Of a stretch of 64,000 bases of DNA, positions 45,569 to 53,666 are shown piece by piece. Origin of the DNA: JAXLSZ01 sp046330315 (GTDB lineage: Bacteria; Actinomycetota; Thermoleophilia; Solirubrobacterales; 70-9); NCBI GenBank assembly GCA_046330315.1, contig JAXLSZ010000006.1, forward strand, positions 419,581-483,580. Direction: 5' to 3'. The notes beneath the pieces were generated by a model. It saw only the letters and a program-made list of their open reading frames with translations. It did not search any database and was not told the DNA's origin. Every line of letters begins with the position of its first letter. Position 1 is the first letter of the stretch. Made by a program: the position numbers and the translations under genes.

Positions 45569-46217
45569 ATGAAGGTCGGCGTGCTGGGAACGGGCGGCGT
45601 CGGGCAGACGATCGGGACGAAGCTCATCGAGCTCGGCCACGAGGTGACGATGGGCTCGCGCACCCCTGACAACGAGGCCGCCGCCGAGTGGGTCCAGGCG
45701 AGCGGCGAGTCGGCGAGCCAGGGCACCTTCGGCGCCGCCGCGGCCGCCTCGGAGACCCTCTTCAACTGCACCGCCGGCGCCGCCTCGCTGGAGGCGCTGG
45801 AGGCCGCAGGCCGCGAGAACCTGGCCGGGAAGCTGCTGATCGACCTCGCCAACCCGCTGGACTTCTCGGCCGGGATGCCCCCCACCCTCACCGTCTGCAA
45901 CGACGACAGCCTCGGCGAGCAGATCCAGGGCGCCTTCCCCGAGGCCCGCGTCGAAGACGCTGAACACGGTCAACGCGGCGGTGATGACCGCGCCGGGTCA
46001 GCTCTCCGAGCCGACCACGGTCTTCATCGCCGGGAACGACGAGGCCGCCAAGGCCGAGGCGGTGCAGCTCCTGGAGAGCTTCGGCTGGCCCCGTGACTCG
46101 GTCCTCGACCTCGGCGACATCTCCGCCGCCCGGGGCATGGAGATGTACCTGCCGATCTGGCTGCGGATAATGGGCGCCCTGGGGACGCCGGCATTCAACG
46201 TGCGTGCGGTGCGCTGA
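45569..46217 (+). pseudogene. Frameshifted copy of the F420-dependent NADP reductase
   Basis: Nearly identical at DNA level to the intact gene at 52195-52845. A 2-bp deletion (CGTCGTGAAG in the intact copy, CGTCGAAG here, about 45950) shifts the frame after PEAR. The first half reads on to a premature stop near 46096, and the second half is open only from 45981. A strong ribosome binding site (AAAGGAGGCGG) remains, so a truncated N-terminal Rossmann fragment could still be made. Confidence 0.92.
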
Positions 46218-46261
46218 GGGCGCCGCCGCGGCCGAAGGCCGCGATCAGCGGGCCCCCACGA

Positions 46262-47254
46262 CTAGCGGTGCCTGACGCCCTCGGTCACGAAGTTCGCAAG
46301 CCGCGGCTCGGTGATCGGCAGATCGCCCAGCGCCCGGTCGATCGCGTCGAGGCTGTCCTGTGAGAGCTCCACCCCCGCAGCCTCGGCGTTGGAGTGGACC
46401 TGCTCGGGCCGGGATGCGCCGATGATCACCGAGGCGAGGTTCTCCTGGCGCAGGGCCCACGCGAGCGCCATGGTCGCCATGCTCAGCCCGGCGCCCTCGG
46501 CGACCGGCGCCAGCCGCTGGACCGCCTCGAGCAGATCGTCGGAGCGGTAGCGGTCCATCGCCCAGTTCATCTCAGCGCTGGCGGCGCGCGAGCCCGGCGG
46601 CGGCGGCTCGCCCGGTGTGTACTTGCCGCTCAGCACCCCCTGGGCGAGCGGCGACCAGACGATCTGCGAGATCCCGCGCTTCTCGCAGTAGGGGATGAGC
46701 TCGGCCTCGGGCGCGCGCCAGATCATGTTGTACTGGGGCTGCGAGGAGACGAACTTCTTCGTCTCCGGGACCCCGAGGCCGGCTTCGATCTGCTCGATCG
46801 TCCACTCGCTGAAGCCGATCTCACGAGCCTTCCCGGCCTCGCACACCTCGGTCAGCGCCTCCATCGTCTCCTCGATCGGCGTCTCGGGATCGGGGCGGTG
46901 GCACTGGTAGAGGTCGACGTAGTCGGTCTGCAGGCGCTCGAGCGACGCATCGATCTGCTTGTGGATCTGCTCGCGCGAGAGGCCGTGGTCCGTCTCCGAC
47001 ATCGGGAAGAAGACCTTGGTGGCGAGCACGTAGGAGCCGCGGTCGAAGCCCCTCAGCACCTCGCCCCAGACGGACTCCGCCGCGCCGCCGCCATAGACGT
47101 TTGCGGTGTCGAAGAAGTTGATCCCGGCATCGAAGGCCGCGCGGGTGCAGGCCTCGGTCTGCTCCCGCTCGAGCCCCCCTCCGTATGTGAGCCAGGACCC
47201 GAGCGAGATCTCCGAGACCTCGATGTCCGAATCTCCGAGCTTGCGGAACTTCAC
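46262..47254 (-). CDS. Aldo/keto reductase (Kv-beta/YghZ type)
   Basis: 330 aa from GTG 47254. A TIM barrel with the catalytic tetrad seen as D and Y in NFFDTANVYGGGAAE, K in VLATKVFFP, and H in LYQCHRPDPETP. NADPH-binding VIIGASRPEQVHSNAEA is near the C-terminus. The opening KFRKLGDSDIEVSEISLGSWLTYG is that of the voltage-gated K-channel beta-like branch. Substrate unknown. Convergent with the broken reductase. Confidence 0.92.
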   Translation of the reverse strand: MKFRKLGDSDIEVSEISLGSWLTYGGGLEREQTEACTRAAFDAGINFFDTANVYGGGAAESVWGEVLRGFDRGSYVLATKVFFPMSETDHGLSREQIHKQIDASLERLQTDYVDLYQCHRPDPETPIEETMEALTEVCEAGKAREIGFSEWTIEQIEAGLGVPETKKFVSSQPQYNMIWRAPEAELIPYCEKRGISQIVWSPLAQGVLSGKYTPGEPPPPGSRAASAEMNWAMDRYRSDDLLEAVQRLAPVAEGAGLSMATMALAWALRQENLASVIIGASRPEQVHSNAEAAGVELSQDSLDAIDRALGDLPITEPRLANFVTEGVRHR

Positions 47255-47335
47255 CCGGCGGACCCTACCCAACGCGGCTGCCCGGCCATCCGGGGGGGCC
47301 GACCGGCCAGGCCTGCGCGCCCCGCGCGCCAGGCG

Positions 47336-48271
47336 CTACCGGCTGGCGCAAATCGCGAAGACCTTGAAGAAGCGCACCGCCGGAGCGCGGTTGTAGACCG
47401 AGCCATCCCAGTAGCGAACGAGGTCACCGTCCATCGTGGTGGCGGTAGTCCCGCTCGGGCCCTGGGGGCCGTCCGAGATGACATCGAGCAGAGGCGTCGG
47501 CGAGCCGAGGATGCTGAGGCCACCGCCCAGCGCTCGGTCTGCGGGAGGGCAGGCGGCCGCGATCTCGGTCGAGTCGTTCGGGTTGACGTCGACCTTGTCG
47601 GAGACGATCCGGGCATTGCCGGTGCGGGCGCAGGTCACCATCGCCTTGAAGCTCCGCTTGGCGGGGAAGCCGTTGTAGGCCGAGACCATCCATCTGCGCG
47701 CGACATCGCCGGTGTTCGCCGAAGCGACCCCGCCCGATCCCGCGAGGGGTCCCGAAGAGATCTGATAGACGCCGTTCTCCTGACCGTCGCTGACCCCGAG
47801 GCCGCCTCCGAGCGCACGCTGGTGGGGCGGGCAGGAGACGATCGCGGTCCGTGTCCTCCCGGGCCCGATCGCGAAACTCCGCACCCGCAGCCGCGCGGCG
47901 CTGGAGCGCGAGCAGATCGCAAACGTTTTGAAGTCGACCTCACTCGCGGTGCCGCTGTAGGCCGAGGCGTACCAGCCGCGGGCCGCGTCGCCCGACTTGG
48001 TGTGAGAGGTCAGCTGGCTTGCGTTGACCGGACCGCTGACGTTGATCGCCGAGTTCGGGACTCCCGGTGGCCCAGCCGCTACGCCCAGACCGCCTCCGAC
48101 GGCGACGCTGCCCGGGGGGCAGCTGACGACGCTGGAGCCGTCGTTGTTGAAGAGCAGCTCGAAGCTCGAGCTCCGGACGCCGGCGTCCTGGCCGGGGCTC
48201 GCCGAGGCCAGGCCCACGGCCGTGAGGGCCAGGGTCGCTGCCACGGTTCCTGCGATACCGATTCTCGACAT
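47336..48271 (-). CDS. Secreted three-module protein, relative of the 16.6-kb protein
   Basis: 311 aa with a signal peptide ending near GLASASPG and a good ribosome binding site (GGGAGGGAG). Three modules start CPPGSVAVGGGLG, CPPHQRALGGGLG and CPPADRALGGGLS. Each ends in a strand closing with Cys (FAICSR, VTCAR, FAICAS). Between them is a W..S.YNG...... VDFK pattern. Same plan as the protein at 16616-17494, so these are paralogues. Predicted extracellular, disulfide-stabilised; function unknown. Confidence 0.82.
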   Translation of the reverse strand: MSRIGIAGTVAATLALTAVGLASASPGQDAGVRSSSFELLFNNDGSSVVSCPPGSVAVGGGLGVAAGPPGVPNSAINVSGPVNASQLTSHTKSGDAARGWYASAYSGTASEVDFKTFAICSRSSAARLRVRSFAIGPGRTRTAIVSCPPHQRALGGGLGVSDGQENGVYQISSGPLAGSGGVASANTGDVARRWMVSAYNGFPAKRSFKAMVTCARTGNARIVSDKVDVNPNDSTEIAAACPPADRALGGGLSILGSPTPLLDVISDGPQGPSGTTATTMDGDLVRYWDGSVYNRAPAVRFFKVFAICASR

Positions 48272-48454
48272 TTTGGACTCCCTCCCTTGCAGCGATCCTA
48301 CAACGGCGGCCAGATCGGCGAGGATCGCTGTGCATTCCTGCCCGCAAATCCCCTCAAGGGCATCTTGGAGTCAAGTCGCCTGAAGTGGTGCAACTGCTCG
48401 TCGGCTCCTCAGGCGCTTTCGAGCTTGGTCCACCTGCCTCTGATCCTGGGAGGG

Positions 48455-49182
48455 GATTCCTCGATCTCCCCGTCGAGGATGAGAGAGACCGATTCCCCTG
48501 AGAGATAGCGCCGCTGACTAGCCATTCGTCGTTCTGCTCGATCAGCAGCGCGCCGACGAGGCGGATCACCGAGGCGTCGTTGGGGAAGATCCCGACCACG
48601 TTTGATGAACGACCGACCTCGTGGTTGACGCGCTGCAAGGGCTTGGTCGAGCTCAGCTTCGGTCTAGCGCTGCGCTTGGAGGCGGTAGAAAGCGAGCAGG
48701 TCCTCCTCGGACTCGCGCATCCCGAGGCAGACCGTCAGCAGCACCCGCGCGCCCGCCTCATCGACGGCCCAGGCGCAGAGGACGCCCTCCTTGGCGCCGG
48801 CGGGGCGGACCCGCGGGCAGATCGCGTCCAAGAACAGGGTCACGAGCCGGACCCCGGACAGACGCCGGGCCATGAATGCTCCGAAGCGGTCGTGCAAATC
48901 GCTGGTGATCCGCGAGGCGGACGACTTCGAGATCTGGCCGAGGCCGGCTTCGGAGCAGAGCGAGGAGACGTCGCGCATCGAAGAGCCCGGACGAAGGCGC
49001 GTCTTCAGCGGCTCCGTGGTCAACAGCCGCTTCGAGCAGCGCGGGAAGAGCTTCGAGGCGAAGGGCTCCGCCGCCGCGCAACTGCGGGACCTCGACCTCT
49101 CCCTCCACGCTGTGCAGGCGTCGCGGCCGCAGCCGTTGCGGTTGCGGGGCGGCGCCTCGGGCTTTCGCTCGTAGCGGACCAC
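48455..49182 (-). pseudogene. IS256/Mutator-family transposase remnant
   Basis: One part (about 48664-49182) reads AAEPFASKLFPRCSKRLL, SMRDVSSLCSEAGLGQISKSSASRI, VTLFLDAICPRVRP...KEGVLCAWAVDEAGARVLL and LGMRESEEDLLAFYR. This is the central Mutator transposase region with its first catalytic Asp. A second part (about 48500-48638) reads QRVNHEVGRSSNVVGIFPNDASVIRLVGALL, the family C-terminus. The stretch of roughly 120 residues between is deleted, with frame changes. No terminal inverted repeats found. Inactive. Confidence 0.85.
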
Positions 49183-49336
49183 CTACAACACCTACGGGCA
49201 CCAGTCCCCCAGCGACGAGGAGGCTCTGGCCGGCATGTTCGGCGAATAGTCGCCGCCCACGATTGTCGCGAAACTGCACGGCTGAGCCACGAGCGCCGAG
49301 ATGCGACCTTGCCGCCAGCTCGGCGCCCCGGCAGCT

Positions 49337-49933
49337 TTAGGCAGCGTCGCGCTCGGCGTCAGCCTCGCCGGTGCGCTCCGGAATCTGAGCCTGCTGCTCA
49401 AACTGCAGCGCACGAAGAAACCCGCTGAGCCGGTCGGCGTCGCTACTGTCCAGCCGGGGCGGCAGCCGCAGCTCAGCGATCTGCCCGTTGCGGAGCGGGA
49501 ACGGGAACCGGATCAGCTGCCCGCTGCTCTCCCCGCTAGCCGCCTCCTGTGGGTGCGGGGACTCAGAGCGGCGGGACTTTTCATCGGCACGCGAGCGGCG
49601 CTTCGGCTTGCGGAATGACGGTGGCTTTCCGTGGTCGCGGTAGTGGGCCTGCGCCTCCAGGGCATTGCGGATGCGGCGCTCGTAAACGCTGATCGTCTCT
49701 GCCTTGTACTGGGCGCCAGCGCGTGTCCGAAAGCGGCCGATGAACTCGTCGAGGTCGAGCTCGTCCAGGCTGATCACCATGTAATCGTCGGGCTCGACCG
49801 TCGCGAAGACCTTCTTGATCGCGGTCTTCCAGGCCTCGACTGCGTTGTCGCTCTGGTAGCTCTTTGCCTTCAGCCAATCGCAGTAGGCGAGAAGCCCGGC
49901 AACGGTTGGGGTCTTTAGATCTGGTGATTCCAT
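49337..49933 (-). CDS. Uncharacterised protein with SAM-like helical domain, next to a restriction-modification pair
   Basis: 198 aa from ATG 49933 with GGAAGGACC upstream. The N-terminal helical domain (TPTVAGLLAYCDWLKAKSYQSDNAVEAWKTAIKKVFATV...FRTRAGAQYKAETISVYERRI) resembles the core-binding fold of tyrosine recombinases without a catalytic domain. A charged linker leads to the C-terminal motif LIRFPFPLRNGQIAELRLPPRL...DADRLSGFLRAL, which recurs in many small bacterial proteins. Divergent from the candidate nuclease gene at 50192; may regulate it. Function unknown. Confidence 0.7.
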   Translation of the reverse strand: MESPDLKTPTVAGLLAYCDWLKAKSYQSDNAVEAWKTAIKKVFATVEPDDYMVISLDELDLDEFIGRFRTRAGAQYKAETISVYERRIRNALEAQAHYRDHGKPPSFRKPKRRSRADEKSRRSESPHPQEAASGESSGQLIRFPFPLRNGQIAELRLPPRLDSSDADRLSGFLRALQFEQQAQIPERTGEADAERDAA

Positions 49934-50191
49934 GATGGTCCTTCCATCAGATGTTCGTTCCTTGCCGCCAAAATTTAGAAACGCCGTCGGATGGAATCTT
50001 CGAATGGCCGGGAACGCCATTCCACGAGCCCGTTCCAAGTCGTGGTTCCCCGTCGCTCCCTCATCCCGGCCGCGAGCAAGGATGGAGTTCATTGTCGGGC
50101 CTACGCACTCGCGGCTGATGAAGCCAGGTTTCGGGCAGCTTCGCGGCCCGGCGGGTAGCACGACGCGAGCTGGTGTGCTCAAATCGCGTGC

Positions 50192-50974
50192 GTGCAACCA
50201 GTGCGCGACAGACCCTTCACCCCCTCAGAGCTCGAGCGACTGCGGCTGCTCCTATCGACGTTCTGCGACGGGTCAGGGCAGTACCTCGGCAAGCTAAAGG
50301 CGTTTATGCCCGACTACCTGGCGTTCGAACGCTCCACCGCGTTCGTGTGCGGCGGGCAGACGACGGAGAACAAGGGCATCTTCGACGTTCTTGTTCCCTC
50401 GGACGATCCTGGCGGGTTGCCCTTCGGCATCAGCTGCAAGATGGCGACCGCGCAGCCCCGCAACCGCTCATGGTTCATGGAGTTGTCGAACTCCGCTAAG
50501 AAGTTCCATGACGCGTTCGGGGCGGCTGGCGTGGATTGGACTAAGAACCCCGAGCTCGCCGGCCAGTTGCTCGTTGATGTCGTGGAGAGCTGGCACGACG
50601 ACGTGCGCGACAGCGTTGACGTCGGGCGCAGCAAGTACCTGATCCTCGCCCACGACACGGCGTGGAAGCAGTTCCAGATTGCATGCCTTGACCTCAACCT
50701 CCGGCGTGCTGACCCGGCTGCTGACGTTCGGTGGGCTTCGGAAGGACGAGGCGCAACGCCGTCATCCATCGCGGGATACATAGAGATCGAGGATGGAGCC
50801 GATCTGCGGCTTTGGCAGTTCTACGCCAACAGTGGCGGGCAGCTGAAGTACTACCCGCCGATTGGCTGGGCGGAATGGACGACCCCCGTGTTCGAACTGG
50901 AACTGCCTCCCGTTCGGGACCTGCGGGACAAGGTCGATGAATACTGGCCTGGAAGCTGGCCCGCGGAGGACTGA
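50192..50974 (+). CDS. Candidate type II restriction endonuclease
   Basis: 260 aa from GTG 50192. No family recognised with certainty. TTENKGIFDVLVPSDDPGGLPFGISCKMAT has the spacing of a PD-(D/E)XK core (D...S-C-K), though the acidic residue before Lys is absent. It is convergent with and abuts a Dam-type adenine methyltransferase (6 bp between stops), the classic restriction-modification layout. Codon use and lower GC suggest horizontal transfer. Could also be a modification-dependent nuclease. Confidence 0.55.
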   Translation: MQPVRDRPFTPSELERLRLLLSTFCDGSGQYLGKLKAFMPDYLAFERSTAFVCGGQTTENKGIFDVLVPSDDPGGLPFGISCKMATAQPRNRSWFMELSNSAKKFHDAFGAAGVDWTKNPELAGQLLVDVVESWHDDVRDSVDVGRSKYLILAHDTAWKQFQIACLDLNLRRADPAADVRWASEGRGATPSSIAGYIEIEDGADLRLWQFYANSGGQLKYYPPIGWAEWTTPVFELELPPVRDLRDKVDEYWPGSWPAED

Positions 50975-50980
50975 CGCCGC

Positions 50981-51805
50981 TTAAGCGCCCTTGACCCAGA
51001 GCACTTCCATGCGGCTAGCCCCGGCTTCGACCTTCGGGGGCTTGACCATCACCTTCCGCCAACTCGGTAGCTGCTTGTCGTAAAGGGCGTTTTCGTATCC
51101 CGAGAGCACAACCGGGCCTGGGTGTTGACGCAGAACGTCAAGCATCTCAACGTGATCGTCCGTCGTCATCTCATACGCGTACATCATCTGAGTACGCGTC
51201 TCCGGCAAGTACGGCGGGTCGGCGTATATGAGCGTGTCGGTCGTCGCAAACCGACGCATCAGGTCCACCGCGGGTCGGCACTCAATCTCGGCGTCCTTCA
51301 ATCGGTGAGCCAACTCCGCCAACTCGCCGGGGACGCGAAGCCAGCGCTGGCTCATACCTCGGGCGCGCTGCTTGGAGCCGCGATTCTTCCAGCCCGTCTT
51401 TTTGGCGAGGTCCGACGCGTGCGCTTGCCAAATCCGAACGACGAAACGCCTTGCATCTTCCAATTCGTCGCCGATTAGTACGTGGCTGTGGTCGTATTCC
51501 TCGCGGCTCCAGGGAGTTGCTTCAAGCGCGAATTGCAGATCGTCCGTACGGTCCCGAAGGACCTTGAAGAAGTTGACCACGAGGTGATTCGTGTCGTTGA
51601 TGAGCTCATGCGGCGAGACTTCTTTCGTGAAGAACACTGCGCCTGAGCCGAAGTAGGGCTCAACGTAGTGGTAGTGCGGCCCAAAGTAGCTCGTGATCGT
51701 CGTCGCCCACGACCACTTCGAGCCCGGATAGCGGAGCGCGGCGCTCCGAGGGCGGGGGCTCGGCGCTGACGGTCCTACGACGAACAGTCCATCTTGAGCA
51801 CTCAT
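50981..51805 (-). CDS. DNA adenine-N6 methyltransferase, D12 (Dam) class
   Basis: 274 aa from ATG 51805; another in-frame ATG lies at 51850. Motif I LRYPGSKWSWA (the Dam-family LRYPGGK variant), FGSGAVFF, NDTNHLVVNFF, and motif IV DPPYLPETR are in order for the D12 class. Methylates adenine in a short duplex site. Partner of the adjacent candidate nuclease. Lower GC than host genes. Confidence 0.9.
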   Translation of the reverse strand: MSAQDGLFVVGPSAPSPRPRSAALRYPGSKWSWATTITSYFGPHYHYVEPYFGSGAVFFTKEVSPHELINDTNHLVVNFFKVLRDRTDDLQFALEATPWSREEYDHSHVLIGDELEDARRFVVRIWQAHASDLAKKTGWKNRGSKQRARGMSQRWLRVPGELAELAHRLKDAEIECRPAVDLMRRFATTDTLIYADPPYLPETRTQMMYAYEMTTDDHVEMLDVLRQHPGPVVLSGYENALYDKQLPSWRKVMVKPPKVEAGASRMEVLWVKGA

Positions 51806-51973
51806 CCCGAGGGATCGTAGTGCTCCCCGCCGACATTCTTCCGCGCTCATTGCGCCGAATCCCGCGCGATCTCGTGTCAAGACTGAAGGAACGGAACCGG
51901 ACCATGCCCCCTCCATGGCGGGGCGGGACGGAGGCTGGCTCGATCCCCTGGCTGTGCCCTCTGAAGCCGGAAA

Positions 51974-51989
51974 CCCAGCCGTAGCTGGG
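51974..51989 (-). terminator. Rho-independent-like terminator after the decayed tRNA-Arg
   Basis: GCTGGG/CCCAGC stem with a TACG loop, followed on the minus strand by TTTCC. It lies just past the 3' end of the tRNA pseudogene and looks like the original terminator of that tRNA. Confidence 0.65.
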
Positions 51990-51999
51990 CTTTCCTGAG

Positions 52000-52071
52000 C
52001 GCGCCCGACAAGATTCTGAACCTGTGACCTTCTTTCGGGGACCGACGCTCGATCAACTGAGCTACGGGCGC
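52000..52071 (-). pseudogene. Decayed tRNA-Arg copy
   Basis: Acceptor and D-arm match the intact tRNA-Arg at 45056-45129. The anticodon arm has lost pairing and reads CCCCGAA in place of CTACGAA. The T-loop has one extra base, and bases are missing from the anticodon-variable region (72 versus 74 nt). Upstream flanking sequence is also shared with the intact copy. Confidence 0.88.
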
Positions 52072-52194
52072 GAGGGGCCGGGTCTCCCCGGCTAACAGCG
52101 ATTCTACGAGAGCGCGGCCGGCCAGGGGGGCTCGGCGTGGAAACCGGCCCGCTAGGCTCGGGATCCAACTGGGAAGCGAAGCGGGAGGCGCCAG

Positions 52195-52845
52195 ATGAAG
52201 GTCGGCGTGCTGGGAACGGGCGGCGTCGGGCAGACGATCAGGACGAAGCTGATCGAGCTCGGCCACGACGTGACGATGGGCTCGCGCACCCCGGACAACG
52301 AAGCAGCCGCCGAGTGGGTCCAGGCGAGCGGCGGGTCGGCGAGCCAGGGCACCTTCGCCGAGGCCGCGGCCGCCTCGGAGACCCTCTTCAACTGCACCGC
52401 CGGCGCCGCCTCGCTGGAGGCGCTGGAGGCCGCAGGCCGCGAGAACCTGGCCGGGAAGCTGCTGATCGACCTCGCCAACCCGCTGGACTTCTCGGCCGGG
52501 ATGCCCCCCACCCTCACCGTCTGCAACGACGACAGCCTCGGCGAGCAGATCCAGGGCGCCTTCCCCCAGGCCCGCGTCGTGAAGACGCTCAACACGGTCA
52601 ACGCGGCGGTGATGACGGCGCCGGGTCAGCTCTCCGAGCCGACCACGGTCTTCATCGCCGGGAACGACGAGGCCGCCAAGGCCGAGGCGGTGCAGCTCCT
52701 GGAGAGCTTCGGCTGGCCCCGTGACTCGGTCCTCGACCTCGGCGACATCTCCGCCGCCCGGGGCATGGAGATGTACCTGCCGATCTGGCTCCGGATGATG
52801 GGCGCCCTGGGGACGCCGGCATTCAACGTGCGCGCCGTGCGCTGA
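52195..52845 (+). CDS. NADPH-dependent F420 reductase family protein
   Basis: 216 aa. Rossmann start MKVGVLGTGGVGQTI with the TMGSRTPDN loop that selects NADP. LIDLANPLDFSAGMPPTLTVCN, KTLNTVNAAVM and GDISAARGMEMYLPIWLRMMG are family features of F420-dependent NADP oxidoreductases. It would move hydride between NADPH and F420, or reduce another partner. Intact sister of the frameshifted copy at 45569-46217. Confidence 0.88.
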   Translation: MKVGVLGTGGVGQTIRTKLIELGHDVTMGSRTPDNEAAAEWVQASGGSASQGTFAEAAAASETLFNCTAGAASLEALEAAGRENLAGKLLIDLANPLDFSAGMPPTLTVCNDDSLGEQIQGAFPQARVVKTLNTVNAAVMTAPGQLSEPTTVFIAGNDEAAKAEAVQLLESFGWPRDSVLDLGDISAARGMEMYLPIWLRMMGALGTPAFNVRAVR

Positions 52846-52924
52846 GGTCGCCGCCGCGACCGAAGGCCGCGATCAACGCGCCCCGCAACCGCCTGGGCGC
52901 CGGCGGCGCGGCCGGCGAGGCGAA

Positions 52925-53605
52925 TCAGCCGGCCGGCTTGACCCGGAAGCCGTTGCCGCCGGGCCCGCGGCGGAACTTGGCGGTCGGGGGATAGACGCGC
53001 CAGGGCGCGGGCAGCTTGCCGCTGGGGTCGGCGAGGAACTTGGTGAAGAGCTGGGAGGCGCGGGAACAGCTGAGCCCGTTGCGCTGCAGCAGGATGATCC
53101 AGTAGCGGCCCTTGGGGAGCTGGAGCTTGCCGATATGGTCGTTGTGGAGGACCTGGAAGGTGCCGGGACAGAAGCTGCCGCCCTGGGGGTGGTGGTGCCC
53201 CCCTCCCCCACCGCCGCCTCCGCCACCGCCCAGGCGCGTCACCGCAAACCCGACCCCCGGGCGCTGCACGAAGGCGCGCTTGGCGACGCTGACGCGGTAG
53301 CCATTGGGCAGCTTGCCGTCGAAGTCCTGCAGGAAGCGCGCGAAGAGGGTCGAGGCCGCCTGGCAGCTCGGGGTGCCGCTCTTCAGGATGGTGACCTGGT
53401 AGCGACCGGCCGGAAGCGAGAGCCGCCCGATGTGGTCGTTGTGCAGGACGTGGAAGGTCCCCGGGCACTTGACCCGGGCCGCCGAGGCGCCCGGAGCGCT
53501 CAGCGCGAGCACCGACACGGCGGCCGCGAGAAGCGACCCGAGGATCGCCGCCCGGCGGCGGGTCGGTTTCACAGCGCTGGCTCCCTGCGCGATCACCGCG
53601 CGCAT
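52925..53605 (-). CDS. Secreted two-repeat protein with poly-glycine linker
   Basis: 226 aa from ATG 53605, with a basic N-region and signal peptide ending near PGASAARV. Two repeats of about 75 residues start CPGTFHVLHNDHIGRLSLPAGRYQV and CPGTFQVLHNDHIGKLQLPKGRYW, with a second Cys in PSCQAAS or LSCSRAS and a FL.D..GKLP segment. They are joined by a run of 11 Gly and HHH. Probably extracellular and disulfide-bonded. No family recognised; the HNDHIG core is strongly conserved between repeats and may be functional. Confidence 0.8.
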   Translation of the reverse strand: MRAVIAQGASAVKPTRRRAAILGSLLAAAVSVLALSAPGASAARVKCPGTFHVLHNDHIGRLSLPAGRYQVTILKSGTPSCQAASTLFARFLQDFDGKLPNGYRVSVAKRAFVQRPGVGFAVTRLGGGGGGGGGGGHHHPQGGSFCPGTFQVLHNDHIGKLQLPKGRYWIILLQRNGLSCSRASQLFTKFLADPSGKLPAPWRVYPPTAKFRRGPGGNGFRVKPAG

Positions 53606-53666
53606 CCTAGGGCCTGCCGCCGGACGGCGCCACACGAGGCGCGCGTGGGTCGAATACGCTCGCCCC

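Noticed and set aside
48455..49182. Active IS256-family insertion sequence
   Set aside because: Central catalytic region is deleted and frames are broken; no terminal inverted repeats found.
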